Origin: Synergistaceae bacterium
GTDB lineage: Bacteria > Synergistota > Synergistia > Synergistales > Aminobacteriaceae
Direction of reading: 5' to 3'
DNA: 6,133 bases
Assembly: GCA_017427625.1 (NCBI GenBank)
Contig: JAFRSL010000257.1
Coordinates: 1-6,133, forward strand
Positions 5,774 to 6,133 of the stretch are shown here, piece by piece (position 1 is the stretch's first letter; every line of letters starts with the position of its first letter). The translations under genes were made by a program, and so were the position numbers. Under the pieces are notes generated by a model that searched no databases, was not told where the DNA came from, and saw only the letters and a program-made list of their open reading frames with translations.

Positions 5774-6133
5774 CTAGCCTATCTCAGCAATGAGTTTCTC
5801 CACAGCCTCGTGAGCATCAGCAGGAAGTTTATCGATTCCGCCGCGCTCCGTATCTCTGCTCTTGATGAAGTTCAGCCTGTCCTGGAATCTCTTCTTGAGC
5901 TGAGTCCTGTACTCCTCGTTCTTGAGGTCAGCATCGAATCCCGGTATCTCCATCGTCTTGATGCCTGACAGTTTTCCAAACGGCTTCCAGTCAGCTTTGC
6001 CCTCAACGATGCGCTCGATGATCATGAGCGTGTTCTCTTTGCCGACAGCCTTGCCCATGAAGTTGCCCGTGTTGAGAATGTAGCATTCAACTCCGTCCGA
6101 AATGAGCTGCTTGAATCTCTCGTAGTCCATTCC
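5774..6133 (-). CDS. Probable phosphoenolpyruvate carboxykinase-like protein, C-terminal part (runs off right edge)
   Basis: Reading leftward from the right edge, 119 residues (first visible GMDYERFKQL) end at a TAG (5776-5774). The methionine at 6130 is preceded by an open codon and sits inside a conserved stretch, so the true start lies outside the window. The segment CYILNTGNFMGKAVGKENTL resembles the NTG...G.GK stretch of ATP-dependent PEP carboxykinases, and is followed by MIIERIVEGKADWKPFG, corresponding to the helix after it. The tail (EIPGFDADLKNEEYRTQLKK, then RLNFIKSRD and a helical end) resembles the C-termini of a divergent PEPCK-like group in anaerobes. Such enzymes interconvert oxaloacetate and PEP using a nucleotide. 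The nucleotide-binding P-loop and metal ligands are beyond the window, so activity cannot be judged. It is convergent with pheT, with its own terminator between them. Confidence 0.55.
   Translation of the reverse strand, partial: GMDYERFKQLISDGVECYILNTGNFMGKAVGKENTLMIIERIVEGKADWKPFGKLSGIKTMEIPGFDADLKNEEYRTQLKKRFQDRLNFIKSRDTERGGIDKLPADAHEAVEKLIAEIG

Noticed and set aside
5678..5968. Rightward frame of 96 codons after pheT
   Set aside because: It runs through both terminator hairpins and antisense to the PEPCK-like gene, with no ribosome binding site.
1..6133. CRISPR array, tRNA or rRNA genes
   Set aside because: No regularly spaced repeats, cloverleaf or conserved rRNA strings were seen on either strand; the only clear longer repeat is the one within pheS.

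Overview
The window holds a classic bacterial translation operon on the + strand, infC-rpmI-rplT-pheS-pheT. It encodes initiation factor IF3, ribosomal proteins L35 and L20, and the alpha and beta subunits of phenylalanyl-tRNA synthetase. A partial minus-strand gene lies on each side. The gene order and Shine-Dalgarno sites show a bacterium. Roughly even base composition, the long type of beta subunit, the PD-(D/E)XK transposase-family neighbour and the PEPCK-like neighbour would fit a gut or rumen anaerobe such as Synergistota or a Firmicutes lineage. This placement is a guess; no rRNA or other strong marker is present.

Positions 1-669 (minus) carry the first 223 residues of a PD-(D/E)XK nuclease/transposase-family protein that runs off the left edge. 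Positions 670-915 are a divergent control region. Two sigma70-type promoters with extended -10 elements overlap back to back. The rightward one starts a leader of about 170 nt that contains a terminator-like hairpin with a U run just before the infC ribosome binding site. This is the arrangement expected of an attenuated infC/L20 operon.

Positions 916-5644 are the operon. infC starts with TTG, rplT and pheS overlap by one base (TAATG), and pheS and pheT overlap by seven bases (ATGCTAA), so expression is probably coupled. Free L20 is a plausible feedback signal acting at the leader, by analogy with known L20 leaders. The most unusual point is PheS: its N-terminal tRNA-binding arm contains a partial, in-frame tandem duplication (residues about 12-56 and 58-99), making the protein 397 residues instead of about 340.

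Positions 5645-5773 separate the convergent gene ends and hold two hairpins, one suited to each strand. Positions 5774-6133 (minus) are the last 119 residues of a gene whose C-terminus looks like a phosphoenolpyruvate carboxykinase-type protein.

The window is mostly core housekeeping sequence. I see no CRISPR array, tRNA, rRNA or intact insertion sequence, and no convincing new defence or mobile system.
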